A stretch of 64,000 nt of DNA from Alphaproteobacteria bacterium (lineage in GTDB: Bacteria > Pseudomonadota > Alphaproteobacteria > MPNO01 > UBA2964). Each line of letters starts with the position of its first letter. The first letter of the stretch is position 1. The notes beneath the pieces were generated by a model that was not told the origin of the DNA, searched no databases, and saw only the letters and a program-made list of their open reading frames with translations. Shown here piece by piece: positions 28,299 to 36,567 of the stretch. The stretch lies in contig WLWZ01000008.1 of assembly GCA_012103315.1 (NCBI GenBank), forward strand, positions 124,001 to 188,000. Reading direction: 5' to 3'. A program made the position numbers and the translations under genes.

Positions 28299-29837
28299 TT
28301 GCTCACCGGCGACATCCTAAAGCTTAGCGCTGAACGCCACCCTAATCGTACCGCCCTAATTTGCGGTGACGATAGAATTTCCTACGGCGACCTTAGTAAA
28401 GCAGCCAACAGTTTTGGCCATGCCTTGCTCCAAAATAACATTGGCAAAGGGACAAATTGGGCGATCATGTCCCGCAATCTTCCCGAATATGTCATTGCGC
28501 ATTTTGGTGGTGCTCAGACCGGTGCCATGCTCGTTAATCTTCTCCCCGCCTACGCACCAGATGAGTTGGTCGCGATATTGGGCCGGACAAATGCCAGCCT
28601 CATCGTGGTCGAGCAAGCGTTCCAAGCCAAGCTAGCAGAAGTTATCGATCAACTCCCCAACCTCAACCGGGTCGTCGTCATCGGTGAACCGACCCAAGAA
28701 GGTTGGATCGCGTTCAACGACTTTATCAAGGGTCAGCCGGACACGCCCTGCGAAATAGAACTATCCGAGATGGACCCATTCGCGATGACATTTACCGGAG
28801 GTACGACGGGGCTTCCGAAAGGCGCGGTGGTCTGCCACCAGGCGCGTTCTGTGAGCTGCTATACGACAGCTATCGAACACGGCGTAACGGAGTCAGATAT
28901 CGTAGCCATGGTGACACCGTTCTATCATGCAATGGGATCACTGGTTTGGTTACCGACAGCGATGTTCGTCGGTGCAACTGCGGTTGTCGTGACCGGTTGG
29001 GACGCAGATAGCTTCGTCGATCTGACCGCACAGCACGGCATCACCTGCACGTTCATGGTTCCCGTCCAGTTGAGGCAAATATTGTCGGACGACCACTTCC
29101 TTGCAGATAAACTGAGGAGTCTCACCAACATCGCCTGCGGTGGCGCTATTACGCCAGCCGACCTCGTCACAGAGGTGGGTCAAAAAATGCCGGATACACA
29201 GTTCACCAACCATTATGGCCAATCAGAAACCGGACCAATCTGTGTGTATCGACCATCACACCCCCAGGACAAGGCGGATACGGTTGGCCGTATTGCGGTC
29301 GGTATCGATTTAAAAATCGTCGACCCCGACGGCAATGAAGTAGACACGGATGAAACCGGTGAAATTATCTCTCGCGGCCCGTTTCTCATGTCCGGCTATT
29401 ATAATAATCAAGCAGAAACCGACGCCTATTTTGCCAATGGTGACGGGTGGGGCTGGACAGGGGATTTAGCGAAAAAAGATGCTGAAGGCTTCATAACCCT
29501 CGTAGGACGGTCAAAAGATATGATCGTGTCCGGTGGCGTGAACATCTATCCTCGTGAAGTAGAGATTGTCCTCGAAGGACATGATGCCATTATCGATTGC
29601 ACGGTCTTTGGTATCCCTGATGATCAGTGGGGCGAAGCCCTCGTCGCCTATGTCGTTTTGAATCAGAAGTCCGCGCTAGACGAAAACGCAATCATCAATC
29701 ATTGCACAGAGCATCTAGCACGATTCAAACGGCCAAAACATATTCAGATCGTCGACGCCATCGCCAAAACACCATCAGGCAAAGTGCAGAAACCAATCCT
29801 GCGCAGGTCTTTTTTGCAGGAGCAAGAAACCTCCTGA
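28299..29837 (+). CDS. Acyl-CoA synthetase (class I adenylate-forming)
   Basis: A 512-aa AMP-forming ligase of the acyl/aryl-CoA synthetase superfamily. It has the P-loop-like TFTGGTTGLPKGAV, HAMGSLVWLP, NHYGQSETGP, GWTGDLAKKD, and the hinge GRSKDMIVSGGVNIYPREVE, and ends near KTPSGKVQKPILRR with the catalytic lysine. The substrate cannot be read. The start is TTG with GGGAG upstream: the nearby ATG at 28281 stops after 12 codons. The divergent position to iorAB hints that it acts on aryl or fatty acids linked to that pathway. Confidence 0.87.
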   Translation: MLTGDILKLSAERHPNRTALICGDDRISYGDLSKAANSFGHALLQNNIGKGTNWAIMSRNLPEYVIAHFGGAQTGAMLVNLLPAYAPDELVAILGRTNASLIVVEQAFQAKLAEVIDQLPNLNRVVVIGEPTQEGWIAFNDFIKGQPDTPCEIELSEMDPFAMTFTGGTTGLPKGAVVCHQARSVSCYTTAIEHGVTESDIVAMVTPFYHAMGSLVWLPTAMFVGATAVVVTGWDADSFVDLTAQHGITCTFMVPVQLRQILSDDHFLADKLRSLTNIACGGAITPADLVTEVGQKMPDTQFTNHYGQSETGPICVYRPSHPQDKADTVGRIAVGIDLKIVDPDGNEVDTDETGEIISRGPFLMSGYYNNQAETDAYFANGDGWGWTGDLAKKDAEGFITLVGRSKDMIVSGGVNIYPREVEIVLEGHDAIIDCTVFGIPDDQWGEALVAYVVLNQKSALDENAIINHCTEHLARFKRPKHIQIVDAIAKTPSGKVQKPILRRSFLQEQETS

Positions 29838-29843
29838 TCAGAG

Positions 29844-30689
29844 TCAGCCACCCTGCAAGAATCTGATTTCTATTTCCTTGGGAAGGGTTTTCCGGCTCAC
29901 CAAAATCGTTGCCCCGGTCTCTGTTTTAATCGGATAAAGTTTCCGAGCCATTTCAAAGAACCGTTCAGCAGCACCGATGAACCCGAAGTGCATCGGGATA
30001 ACCATGCGTGGTGAAACTTGTTCAATAACCGCCAAAGCCTGTTCGTGCTGGATCGTCATACCGCCATCGATCGGCACAAACAGAATATCAATCCGGCCAA
30101 GCTGTTTCAGCTGATCTTTAGTCAGCACATGATGCAAATGGCCGACATGAGCAATACACAGACCAGAAATTTCAAATACAAAGATTGAGTTTCCGTTGCC
30201 CTTGGGGTCGCCATATTCACCAATATTGGTCGGAACATTAAACACCCGCAAATCTTTGTGCCGCAAGTCATGGCGCGCCATTTTGCCGGTCTCTATAGAC
30301 CAACCTCGTAGCACAGTTTGAATTCTGCGATCAGGAAACGGCGTAAAATGACCTTCATGAGAATTGTTCATCGTCACAATATCGGGGACAAAATTTGGCG
30401 ATGAAAGTCCATTAAAATCTGTGACGGCAGTAACACCGCCAGGCGTCTCGATAAGAAAGCTGGAATGACCAAAATAGGAAATGCTGACTTGCCCCTTTGG
30501 CACCGCCGCAACTGAAAACGGAATAGGTTGGGTTGAAGCAAGTTGAAAACCCGCTGGTTGTCCGACAAGTCCGAGAAGACAAGCCGCTATCGCCGAACCT
30601 GGCGCAAACACCAAGATAGCAGTCAAAGGGACAACAAACGGCAACGATTGCCGGATCTTTTGAAAGATAAAAGCCACAGTTTTCTGCAC
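29844..30689 (-). CDS. Metallo-beta-lactamase-fold protein with atypical metal site
   Basis: A 281-aa secreted or membrane-anchored protein: N-terminal hydrophobic segment ending SAIAACL, then VSISYFGHSSFLIETPGGVTAVTDF. The fold is that of UlaG-like proteins (Lactamase_B_3), with PIDGGMT and MVIPMHFG at the end. The metal motifs differ from the standard: HxHxDH is NNSHEGHF, and the GD-L-G-H motif is HVGHLHHVL. Two family ligands (first His and Asp) are therefore replaced, so activity is uncertain. The start is GTG with AGGGTGG at good spacing. It converges on the acyl-CoA ligase, 6 bp away. Confidence 0.8.
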   Translation of the reverse strand: MQKTVAFIFQKIRQSLPFVVPLTAILVFAPGSAIAACLLGLVGQPAGFQLASTQPIPFSVAAVPKGQVSISYFGHSSFLIETPGGVTAVTDFNGLSSPNFVPDIVTMNNSHEGHFTPFPDRRIQTVLRGWSIETGKMARHDLRHKDLRVFNVPTNIGEYGDPKGNGNSIFVFEISGLCIAHVGHLHHVLTKDQLKQLGRIDILFVPIDGGMTIQHEQALAVIEQVSPRMVIPMHFGFIGAAERFFEMARKLYPIKTETGATILVSRKTLPKEIEIRFLQGG

Positions 30690-30879
30690 GGAAACCCACC
30701 CTAAAAGTGTTTCACGATGTTGGTCGTTTCTACTTTATCAAGCACCATAAACGCCGGACAGAGAAATGCCAGCGCGTCTCAACCATTCGGATTCCGTTGC
30801 TCAATTAAAAGTGACTCGGCGTGATTTCCGCATGTTCCACACCAGTCGTACGCTTGTCGCTCGAAAGAGTTGCGGGAAA

Positions 30880-31569
30880 ATGGCTGGCACAAATCGAATA
30901 CTCCTTGTTGAAGACGATCCTGAGATGCAACGTTCTCTATTGGATCAGCTCGCGCTACACGAGGAATTCGATACGGTTGCTGCTAATGACGGTACCAGTG
31001 CGTTAGAAATCGTCGGCACCGAACATTTCGATATGATCCTGCTCGATGTTGGTCTCCCGGATATGGATGGTCGTGATACCTGTCGGCTTATCCGTCGCAA
31101 AGGCATCCATACACCTGTCATTATGTTGACCGGTATGGATAGCGACGCCGACATTATTCTCGGACTCGACGCGGGCGCTAATGACTATGTAATCAAACCA
31201 TTCAAGATGGGAATATTGCTCGCGAGAGTTAGAGCCCATCTAAGGCAACACGAGGCCAGCGAAGACGCTGCCTTTAATCTAGGGCCATTCAGCTTCAGGC
31301 CCAGTATCCGCACCCTGACACATCGTGACACTAAGCAAGAAATTCTTCTCAGCGATAAGGAATGTGCCATTTTGCGATACCTGTATCGTGCAGGCGATAA
31401 GATCGTTGGTTGCGACACCCTATATAGCGAGGTGTGGAATCATGCGGCACCGCTAGCGACGCATACGCTGCAAACCCATATTTATAGACTTCGGCAAAAA
31501 ATCGAGCCCGACCCCGCCAACCCGATAATTTTGATTTCTGAATCAGGCGGATACCGGGTCAAACGCTAA
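30880..31569 (+). CDS. OmpR-family response regulator (orphan)
   Basis: A 229-aa two-domain regulator. The receiver has VEDD, the phospho-acceptor Asp56 (in DMILLDVGLPDMDG), MLTGMD and YVIKPF. The C-terminal winged helix shows LSDKECAILRYLYRAG, the recognition THTLQTHIYRLRQKIE and the wing SESGGYRVKR. It binds DNA when phosphorylated. No histidine kinase is next to it, so the partner is elsewhere. The start at ATG 30880 (GGGAA upstream) places the domain start normally; an upstream ATG at 30766 adds 38 residues of no known role. Confidence 0.85.
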   Translation: MAGTNRILLVEDDPEMQRSLLDQLALHEEFDTVAANDGTSALEIVGTEHFDMILLDVGLPDMDGRDTCRLIRRKGIHTPVIMLTGMDSDADIILGLDAGANDYVIKPFKMGILLARVRAHLRQHEASEDAAFNLGPFSFRPSIRTLTHRDTKQEILLSDKECAILRYLYRAGDKIVGCDTLYSEVWNHAAPLATHTLQTHIYRLRQKIEPDPANPIILISESGGYRVKR

Positions 31570-31726
31570 AATCCTTTGCAAAACTCATGGCGTTGTCACG
31601 AAGAATTGAGGTGGAATTACTGGCGAAGAACGCCGACCGGCGAGTAGCCTAGTCCTGTAGAAACTTAACTAAAGGCGCCTAGCTGACGCGGGCATACGAA
31701 AAATAAATCAACGGAGGGTATCCAAG

Positions 31727-32773
31727 ATGAAACCGATGAAGTCCCGTTTACTTGCAACGACGGTAATACCGCTCGCCATGGCTGCGGGGTTTACCCTCGT
31801 CACTGTAGTAGAAGCGCCAACGGCCGTTGCTGGCCATCATCAGAAAGGCTGCAATCCTTGCGCTGCAAAGCGTGGTTGCAATCCATGTGCTGCAAAGCGC
31901 GGTTGCAATCCATGCGCCGCCAAACGCGGATGTAATCCATGCGCGGCTAAGCGCGGTTGCAATCCCTGTGCTGCAAAGCGTGGCTGTAATCCTTGTGCCG
32001 CTCGGGGCTGTAATCCCTGCGGTGCAAATCCATGCAACCCATGTGCGGGTGGCGCTGCTTCTTACAGCAGCAAGTGCGTTGTTCCACGTCTTGCCAACGC
32101 CAATCCTTGTGCTGCTAAACGCGGTTGTAACCCCTGCGCCGCAAAGCGTGGCTGCAATCCCTGCGCCGCAAAGCGTGGCTGCAATCCTTGTGCTGCAAAA
32201 CGCGGTTGCAACCCCTGCGCCGCAAAGCGTGGCTGCAATCCTTGTGGTCCCTGTGGCGCAGCTCCTTCGGTCAAGTTGACTAAAGGTGAAACCATCGCGG
32301 TCTACAAATGTCTGCAAGGCGAAATGAAAGCCGCCTACTCCAAGTCAGGCAATCTTTGGGCGAAGTGGTATGCACACTGGAAGAAGTTCTCTAACCAGCC
32401 CTACGTCTCCGCTACCCATGGCGGGCGCCTTGTCCACAACTATGCCAGTAAGAAGGCAAGTGGGCAGTATGCCAAGTTCGAGAAAGTCGGAAAAATGACT
32501 CGCGGCGGCGTTCTTGCCAAAGACAGCTTTACAGTCACGCCGCAGGGCAAGGTCAGTGTCGGCCCACTGTTCCTCATGGAAAAGATGAAGAGTGGCTTTA
32601 ACAAGGCGAGCAGCGATTGGCGCTATACGCTGATCATGCCAAATGGCCAAACTGTTGGCACAACCAATGGCAAGGGATCAAAGAACGTCAAGTTCTGCAT
32701 CGATTGCCATGCCGCTGTTGCTGACAATCAGTATGCCATGTTCTTCCTGCCAGCAAAGTTCCGGGCGAAATAA
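31727..32773 (+). CDS. Secreted CNPC-repeat protein with C-terminal cytochrome P460-like domain
   Basis: A 348-aa exported protein. Residues 1-36 are a signal peptide (…APTAVAG). Residues 41-177 hold two blocks of a nonapeptide repeat GCNPCAAKR (nine exact copies) giving 13 CNPC motifs in all, separated by a spacer at about 110-125 with SSKCVVPR. The rest (about 185-348) matches the cytochrome P460 layout: HGGRLVHNYA, WRYTLIMPNG and a haem c motif C324-I-D-C-H328 near the end, followed by DNQYAMFF. P460 haems are c-type with an extra cross-link; the reaction here is unknown. The repeats lack the histidine of haem motifs and so more likely bind metal or form disulfides. GGAGGG gives a strong ribosome binding site. 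Confidence 0.82.
   Translation: MKPMKSRLLATTVIPLAMAAGFTLVTVVEAPTAVAGHHQKGCNPCAAKRGCNPCAAKRGCNPCAAKRGCNPCAAKRGCNPCAAKRGCNPCAARGCNPCGANPCNPCAGGAASYSSKCVVPRLANANPCAAKRGCNPCAAKRGCNPCAAKRGCNPCAAKRGCNPCAAKRGCNPCGPCGAAPSVKLTKGETIAVYKCLQGEMKAAYSKSGNLWAKWYAHWKKFSNQPYVSATHGGRLVHNYASKKASGQYAKFEKVGKMTRGGVLAKDSFTVTPQGKVSVGPLFLMEKMKSGFNKASSDWRYTLIMPNGQTVGTTNGKGSKNVKFCIDCHAAVADNQYAMFFLPAKFRAK
31847..32257 (+). repeat. 27-bp tandem coding repeats (GCNPCAAKR)
   Basis: Two blocks (31847-32053 and 32102-32257) of in-frame 27-bp units code for the nonapeptide. Copies differ at silent third positions (for example AAA/AAG, TGT/TGC), so the peptide is kept while the DNA drifts: selection acts on the protein, and the array is not a fresh slippage product. 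Confidence 0.9.
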
Positions 32774-32792
32774 ATTTTACCCGCGCAAACGA

Positions 32793-32824
32793 AAAGGGCC
32801 GGTCTTCTGACCGGCCCTTTTTTT
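32793..32824 (+). terminator. Strong Rho-independent terminator, probably bidirectional
   Basis: A perfect 12-bp stem (AAAGGGCCGGTC / GACCGGCCCTTT) with a TTCT loop is followed by further Ts (32818-32824). It lies about 20 bp after the P460 gene stop. The A-run on the left side makes it work for the converging receptor gene on the minus strand as well. Confidence 0.93.
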
Positions 32825-32842
32825 ATCTTCGCGACTATCAGG

Positions 32843-33889
32843 TTATTTGTAACCCAACATCTTTTTCGTATCATTCACCACCCCATCAGGCGTCGCGATG
32901 ATACCATCAACGATTTTCTGCACATACTTACCTGGCGCGGTACCGACGAGCATGTTGCGTTTCTTGGTTTCCGCCAGGAAACCTTTAGAAACGACCGCTT
33001 TATCAAAAGCCGCTCGCAACATGGCAACACGATCAGCTGGCGCGCCAGGGGGCATTGCGTAGGCTCGACCGACAGGGGCGTAGCCAGCAATAAAGCTCAT
33101 AATTCTTTTCAGTTTCGCCGTCTTGGCGAGCTCAACAATTGTCGGAACATTCGGCAAATCGGGATGACGTTCCAGTGCCGTCAACGCAACGGGTTTGATC
33201 AACTTCTGCTTCAACCAATCCCCACGACGCGCTTTCCAACTGTTCCACGCACCCGGCTGATAATTACATTCGCCGCGTTGCATAGCGATATTTTGACGCG
33301 CTGAACCCTGATAACCCGTCAGAGTTTTCATTTTGAGGCCCGCAGCAACGGAAAGCGCTTTCGCGTTGATATAGCCCTGTGCCGCTTTGCCTGCCGTACA
33401 GGCAATAATCGTGCCCAGTTTTTCGCCTTTCAACGTATTGAGATCTCTGCTCGGCAAGGATTTATAGAGCATATGGGCAGCATCCATGCTGACCAGCCGC
33501 CCAATATAATTGAACTTGGAGGCATCATAGCGATATCCCTGTTTCCCCTTATTCAGGCGTTGAAATAGAGCTGCTGTCTGTGACAGGAGCGACATATAAG
33601 TGCCGTCCTTTGGCGCCACTTTATACATATAGTTAGCTGCCTTAAGGCCGCCAGCGCCTGGCATAAACTGCAACACTATTGGCGGCGTATCCGGAATAAA
33701 CTGCTTCAAATGTTTCGGCAGCGTGGTGGAATACAGATGATACCCACCACCAGGGCCAAACGCGATAACAATAGAAATCACCTTATCTTTGTAAAATCCT
33801 GCTTTCGCTGACTGGTTTGGCAACGCAATTGCTGCAATGACCGCAAGCGCTAGTACCGCAATTGAAGTCCTGAACATCTTAAAACGCAT
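32843..33889 (-). CDS. TTT/Bug-family solute-binding protein
   Basis: A periplasmic receptor (348 aa) with signal peptide ending SAKAG, then FYKDKVISIVIAFGPGGGYHLY, FMPGAGGLKAANYMY, and ADRVAMLRAAFDKA. These match the Bug receptors of tripartite tricarboxylate-type transporters, which bind small carboxylates. No TctA or TctB membrane genes are in the window, so it is an orphan here or shares a distant permease. GGGAGG sits just before the ATG. Sequence between residues 180 and 240 (AMQRGECNYQPGAWNSWKAR) is atypical. Confidence 0.82.
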   Translation of the reverse strand: MRFKMFRTSIAVLALAVIAAIALPNQSAKAGFYKDKVISIVIAFGPGGGYHLYSTTLPKHLKQFIPDTPPIVLQFMPGAGGLKAANYMYKVAPKDGTYMSLLSQTAALFQRLNKGKQGYRYDASKFNYIGRLVSMDAAHMLYKSLPSRDLNTLKGEKLGTIIACTAGKAAQGYINAKALSVAAGLKMKTLTGYQGSARQNIAMQRGECNYQPGAWNSWKARRGDWLKQKLIKPVALTALERHPDLPNVPTIVELAKTAKLKRIMSFIAGYAPVGRAYAMPPGAPADRVAMLRAAFDKAVVSKGFLAETKKRNMLVGTAPGKYVQKIVDGIIATPDGVVNDTKKMLGYK

Positions 33890-34043
33890 AATGTCCTCCC
33901 TAGGTTAATCGAACCAAAATTGAATTTATTCTTCAAAAAAAAGCTAACAGATACACCCTGTCAAACCTAGCCCAAGACAACACTAAAATTGAGGTCACTC
34001 TGGACGAGGGTGCGAGAACAAAAGTTCGGAATTAGCAAACCCG

Positions 34044-35501
34044 TTACACGAATTCCGGCTTCTCTTTGACGTAGTGCTCGCTCATCGGTTTACGGAAGGC
34101 TTCCATCATCTCGCGGTTGAGATCAACCGGTGGTTTCTGATCGGCAGGGATCAGTGGCTTATAAACAACATCACCGATCTCTTCGGCAAAGGTGTCTTTC
34201 GCCCGCTGAACCAGTGCTGGATTCGACAGCAAGTCGACGACCGTTCCGGCGAGTGTTTTGGCACCGGCGACAGATCCCTTATGCGCAATGGTCGTCGCGA
34301 GCGCCGCGCCTCCTGCCCAATGATGAAACGGGACATTCGGGACATTGGACGGAAACCCAACGCGGCCCATTGGCACTTTCCACGATACATCACCGCAATC
34401 GTTCGATGGCGCGCGTTGCGCGGTCGGACCGAGTAACGGCTTCACTTCCGTCCTTAGCCCTTCGGGTGTGACGTTAGCGGCCTTCTGCAATTCTTCGGCA
34501 AAGGACTGTTCGTCATCTGTCCATTCAGGAACGCCTACCAAATCAAGATTGCCCTGAACAACCTCCGCCAACCCCTGATTGGTTCGCACGGGCCAAACAG
34601 CGCTCATCACTTCGATGTCGACCTCGGTATTGGTCATCATCGCTGCCCCTTCAGCGATTTTTTTGCCTTGCTCAAAAACCTTTCGAGCTCCTTCTGCGGT
34701 TGGTGCCCGGAACGTCCACCAGACCATCGCCTTTGCCGGGATGGTATTGGGCTGGTCACCGCCATCCTTGATCACACGATGCGCCCGCATATCGGGTTCC
34801 ATATGTTCACGGAACTGCGCCATCCCCATATCCATCAGGACGAAACCATCGAGGGCGTCCCGCGCCCGCCACGGTGCGGTCGATGCATGTGCGGTCTCTC
34901 CCTTGAAGGTGAAGTATGCTGACACAGCAGCCGAATGGGTTAGCCCGTAGACTGTCGCCATATCGCCCCCAATATGATCATGAATTGCGACATCAACGTC
35001 ATCAAACCAGCCATCGCGTACATAGTAAGGTCGGCTGATTAACTGTTCTTCACCTGGCGCACCAAACACCTTGAGCGTGCCCTCTAGACCAAACTCGTCT
35101 ATCGCGCGTTTCGCGGCGATGGCACCCGACACCATCACTGCGGCATTACAGTTATGGCCCTCACAATGGCCGGGACCGTAGGTGGTGATATTTTTTTGCT
35201 CAGTTTCTCCTGATGCCTGACTGTTATTCGGATTGGCGTCATATTCCGTATGCAGGGCAATAACCGGCTCGCCTGACCCGTATGAGGCACAAAAGCCCGT
35301 TGGAAAACCTGAGATGCCGCGCTCAACCGAGAATCCTTCCTTCTCGAGCGTCTCGGTCATCAGCTTGGCGCTTTCAACCTCCTGCATGCCCAGCTCACCG
35401 AAATAGAACACCGAGTCGCCGATGGTCGCGATTGCCTCCGCATTGCGGTCGACAAAATCAAAGACAAAGGATTTTTCCGGCGCGAGATTACTATCCGCCA
35501 T
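34044..35501 (-). CDS. M20-family amidohydrolase (AbgB-like)
   Basis: A 485-aa cytoplasmic metallo-amidohydrolase. The metal/catalytic region reads ALHTEYDAN, GPGHCEGHNCNAA and GAPGEEQ, with the dimerisation lid in between (AYFTFKGETAHASTAPWRARDALDG) and a C-terminal NDCGDVSWKVPMGRVGFP. This resembles AbgB-type p-aminobenzoyl-glutamate hydrolases and related M20D enzymes. The substrate is unknown. The start at ATG 35501 has GGGAG at 8 bp; an upstream ATG at 35525 adds eight residues. It follows the radical SAM gene by 93 bp on the same strand and may share its transcript. Confidence 0.85.
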   Translation of the reverse strand: MADSNLAPEKSFVFDFVDRNAEAIATIGDSVFYFGELGMQEVESAKLMTETLEKEGFSVERGISGFPTGFCASYGSGEPVIALHTEYDANPNNSQASGETEQKNITTYGPGHCEGHNCNAAVMVSGAIAAKRAIDEFGLEGTLKVFGAPGEEQLISRPYYVRDGWFDDVDVAIHDHIGGDMATVYGLTHSAAVSAYFTFKGETAHASTAPWRARDALDGFVLMDMGMAQFREHMEPDMRAHRVIKDGGDQPNTIPAKAMVWWTFRAPTAEGARKVFEQGKKIAEGAAMMTNTEVDIEVMSAVWPVRTNQGLAEVVQGNLDLVGVPEWTDDEQSFAEELQKAANVTPEGLRTEVKPLLGPTAQRAPSNDCGDVSWKVPMGRVGFPSNVPNVPFHHWAGGAALATTIAHKGSVAGAKTLAGTVVDLLSNPALVQRAKDTFAEEIGDVVYKPLIPADQKPPVDLNREMMEAFRKPMSEHYVKEKPEFV

Positions 35502-35594
35502 GGCGTTTCTCCCTATGGAATTCATTTTCCCAATTTCACACCGGACTAAGAGAGCGGTCTAGAGCAATCTTCTACAAAAAATTTAGGAAGAAGG

Positions 35595-36554
35595 TCAGCT
35601 TTGGCTACAGGCACCCCCGCCGAGAACACAAAACTTTGCGCAATGCGGATGATTGAGAGGTATATCGTCAGATGACTCGGCAAGCGTAGTACCTAGTTCA
35701 AACTGGTCATCGTAAGGCAACAAAGTGCAGGCGATCACGGCCGGTTTTTCAGCACCCTTGCGCTTTACAACCATTCGCGAAGTTGCGCACATCATCGTGC
35801 CAGGATCGACATCGAGAATCGACCAGCACTGATCTGTAATCTCGGGCACGTCCTGTTTCTCATCCATCTCTGGAAACAACACCAGCCGCGACGAATCATC
35901 CGCATCCATTGAAATGTCATGCTCGGCAAACAGCTCAGCATAACCTTCCCGCATCGCCATCTCTTCTTCACCCCATGGCGTTCGGCCAGCAATGTCGAAA
36001 TTAAATTTGTTTTGCGACAACCAGATCAACCCATCGAGCATCGGCTGCCAGCTACCCGGTCCACGTTCTTCTTCATGACGTTGTTGCGTGTAATGGTCAA
36101 CGGAGACACGAACCACCAGCTTATCGTTAAACCAGTATTTTAGTTTCTTCAGCGCCGCTTCGTGATGCCGCATTGGCTTCATGGCGTTTGTCAGCACCAG
36201 AGCCCGAAAACCGCGCAACAAAGCCACCTCCAACATCTGGATCATGTCGAGGTTCATGAAGGGTTCACCACCGGTAAAACCGATTTCTTCGGTCTCTAGG
36301 CTCTCGTCCCGTATCTCATCGAGATACGAACGCACTTCATCTATTGTAATGTAGGATAGCCGGTCATTTCGCGGGCTGGATTCGATGTAGCAATTTGCGC
36401 AGGTCAGATTGCACAACGTACCGGTATTGATCCATAACGTTTTGAGTCCGTCTAGCGATACTTGGGCACGCGTTTCCCCCGCCGCTGTGACGTCCGGATC
36501 CTGAAACTTTTTTGGATCGAGTGACTTGCTCTCGGGCTGGCTTACGCCGTCCAT
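35595..36554 (-). CDS. Radical SAM protein with SPASM-like C-terminal cysteines
   Basis: A 319-aa radical SAM enzyme: the 4Fe-4S/SAM motif is C48-x3-C52-x2-C55 (TLCNLTCANCY), and GGEP lies at 95-98. The C-terminal part carries more Cys (MMCATS, VIACTLLPYD, then HCAKFCVLGGGACSQS), laid out like the SPASM/twitch domains that bind an extra iron-sulfur cluster. SPASM enzymes often modify peptides or small metabolites; no precursor peptide was found. It follows the VOC gene by 13 bp and the rhodanese gene precedes that, so the three form an operon. Confidence 0.85.
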   Translation of the reverse strand: MDGVSQPESKSLDPKKFQDPDVTAAGETRAQVSLDGLKTLWINTGTLCNLTCANCYIESSPRNDRLSYITIDEVRSYLDEIRDESLETEEIGFTGGEPFMNLDMIQMLEVALLRGFRALVLTNAMKPMRHHEAALKKLKYWFNDKLVVRVSVDHYTQQRHEEERGPGSWQPMLDGLIWLSQNKFNFDIAGRTPWGEEEMAMREGYAELFAEHDISMDADDSSRLVLFPEMDEKQDVPEITDQCWSILDVDPGTMMCATSRMVVKRKGAEKPAVIACTLLPYDDQFELGTTLAESSDDIPLNHPHCAKFCVLGGGACSQS

Positions 36555-36567
36555 TCTTCAATTCCTG

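Noticed and set aside
31847-32257. Possible CRISPR array
   Set aside because: Units are contiguous 27-bp coding repeats without spacers of unique sequence, and no cas genes are present.
31748-32317. Long antisense and out-of-frame reading frames across the repeat region (minus strand 189 aa, plus strand 150 aa, and shorter ones)
   Set aside because: They come from the 27-bp repeat keeping all frames open; they have no ribosome binding sites, while the CNPC frame has a signal peptide, a haem domain and a strong GGAGGG.
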